A program made the translations under genes and the position numbers. The notes below the pieces were generated by a model. The model saw only the letters and a program-made list of their open reading frames with translations. It did no database searches and was not told the DNA's origin. From the NCBI GenBank assembly GCA_043721435.1, contig JAYSQR010000098.1:1-14795 (forward strand): a stretch of 14,795 nucleotides of DNA, read 5' to 3'. This document shows, piece after piece, positions 13,923 through 14,795 of this stretch; within the stretch, counting starts at the first letter, position 1; every line of letters starts with the position of its first letter. This DNA comes from VFJL01 sp043721435. GTDB lineage: Bacteria; Pseudomonadota; Gammaproteobacteria; Burkholderiales; Nitrosomonadaceae.

Positions 13923-14795
13923 TTATTTTCTGAATGCGTTAATTTCGGATGGCTGTACTACGTCACCTGTCATATTGCTCCAGGCATTGCGTTCATACGT
14001 TACTACCGCTGCGATTTCCACATCCGACAGGTGCTTGAAAGCGGCCATTGCGCTACCGGCTTTGCCGCCGTTCACCACGATGTTGATGTGCTCGGCTTTG
14101 GGGCCAGTGGCAACTTTCGATCCATCCAGCGCAACGAATGTTCCGGGAATACCCTGGCCGTTAGCCTGATGGCAGGCAGCACAGTTGCCGGCATACACTT
14201 TCTCGCCTGCGGCTTTCAGCTCATCCAAAGTGAATACCTTGTTGACATCGACTACTGCCGCGGCCGATTGCGCTTTCTGCTCGGCCACCCATTGCGTATA
14301 TTGTGCAGGCTCCATCACTTCCACCACGATCGGCATGAAACCGTGATCCTTGCCGCACAATTCCGTGCACTGACCAACGAAAGTGCCAGCCCTGTCAGCT
14401 TGGAACCATGCATCGCGTATGAACCCGGGGATCGCATCCTGCTTGACGCCGAACGCGGGCACCCACCATGCGTGAATTACGTCGTTGGCGGTAATGAGCA
14501 CACGCACTTTTTTGCCTACCGGCACCACCAGCGGTTTATCCGCCCTCAGCATGTAAAACTCATCCTTGGGGGCTTTGTTGTTGCGCTGATCCAGTGTGGT
14601 AGTTGATCTGCTGATAAAACTGATTCCCGCACCCTCGCCCACCAGATAATCATAGCCCCATTGCCACTGGTACCCGGTCACTTTGACCGTGATGTCCGGA
14701 TTGGATGTGTCCTTCATGGCAATGACGGTCTTGGTGGCAGGATATGCCATAGCAAAAAGAATGATGAACGGTATAACCGTCCAGATGATCTCAAC
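13923..14795 (-). CDS. ctaC: Cytochrome c oxidase subunit II with fused cytochrome c domain (5' end outside window)
   Basis: CtaC (CoxB) receives electrons from cytochrome c at its binuclear CuA site. The frame is open to the window edge; 290 residues are visible, lacking the signal peptide, first helix and start. The visible part begins in the second helix (VEIIWTVIPFIILFAMAYPA), then VTGYQWQWGYDY (aromatic electron path), the CuA ligands HAWWVPAFGVKQDAIPG and GQCTELCGKDHGFMPI. A linker leads to a class I cytochrome c domain with CAACH and an axial Met in GSAMAAFKHL. This is a caa3-like layout, common in betaproteobacterial CoxB. The promoter of the cluster lies outside the window. Confidence 0.97.
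   Translation of the reverse strand, partial: VEIIWTVIPFIILFAMAYPATKTVIAMKDTSNPDITVKVTGYQWQWGYDYLVGEGAGISFISRSTTTLDQRNNKAPKDEFYMLRADKPLVVPVGKKVRVLITANDVIHAWWVPAFGVKQDAIPGFIRDAWFQADRAGTFVGQCTELCGKDHGFMPIVVEVMEPAQYTQWVAEQKAQSAAAVVDVNKVFTLDELKAAGEKVYAGNCAACHQANGQGIPGTFVALDGSKVATGPKAEHINIVVNGGKAGSAMAAFKHLSDVEIAAVVTYERNAWSNMTGDVVQPSEINAFRK

Noticed and set aside
13899..14606. 235-codon plus-strand open frame opposite ctaC
   Set aside because: Antisense shadow of a clearly conserved gene; the translation resembles no family.
1..14795. A defence, mobile or biosynthetic system new to science
   Set aside because: Every sizeable gene belongs to a known housekeeping or respiratory family; no transposase, integrase, toxin-antitoxin, tRNA or att-like repeat was seen.

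Overview
The window looks like a chromosomal piece of a betaproteobacterium, most probably from the Nitrosomonadales or a close relative. The reasons are the gene order of the cytochrome c oxidase cluster (ctaC-ctaD-small protein-ctaG-DUF2970-ctaE, then surf1-ctaB-sco), the DUF2909 'twin transmembrane' gene inside it, the cytochrome c domain fused to CoxB, and the divergent rsmI / yraN-dolP arrangement. G+C is moderate, in the mid-50s percent by hand counts of parts of the window. The genus cannot be fixed from the sequence alone. There is no mobile element, CRISPR array, tRNA or rRNA. Gene density is high and no gap reaches 300 bases.

Left part (1-3195, plus strand): the 3' two thirds of serS, then an alanine-rich helical protein of unknown function (probably DUF6781), whose stop codon overlaps the start of an ABC1/AarF/UbiB-type atypical kinase with two C-terminal membrane segments. 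A strong terminator (3264-3295) ends this unit and also faces a small minus-strand thioredoxin-fold protein with a CPVC motif (3300-3539).

Middle part (3733-7208): rsmI (16S rRNA C1402 2'-O-methyltransferase) on minus is divergent from yraN, a dual-BON lipoprotein of the DolP type, and a GlcD-like FAD-dependent 2-hydroxyacid dehydrogenase on plus. A diaA gene, often found between yraN and dolP, is absent.

Right part (7277-14795, minus strand except one small gene): an aa3/caa3-type cytochrome c oxidase cluster read from right to left. It holds ctaC (CoxB, CuA plus a cytochrome c domain, cut by the window edge), ctaD (CoxA, with a 12-histidine N-terminal tail), a 35-residue single-span protein, ctaG (Cox11), a DUF2970 protein and ctaE (CoxC). 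After a small gene on the opposite strand (DUF2909) come surf1, a membrane-anchored SCO-like protein, ctaB (heme O synthase) and sco1. These genes supply the three core subunits, heme farnesylation, CuA delivery (Sco), CuB delivery (CtaG) and heme insertion (Surf1). Heme A synthase (ctaA), which commonly sits next to ctaB in such clusters, is not here.

Two genes lie below the usual ORF length cutoff and were read directly from the sequence: DUF2909 (10211-10390, plus) and the 35-residue oxidase-linked peptide (12157-12264, minus). Nothing here looks like a wholly new system. The most interesting points are the missing ctaA, the second SCO-like protein, the His-rich tail of CtaD, the weak or non-ATG starts of the assembly genes, and the overlapping pairing of the DUF6781-like gene with the ABC1 kinase.
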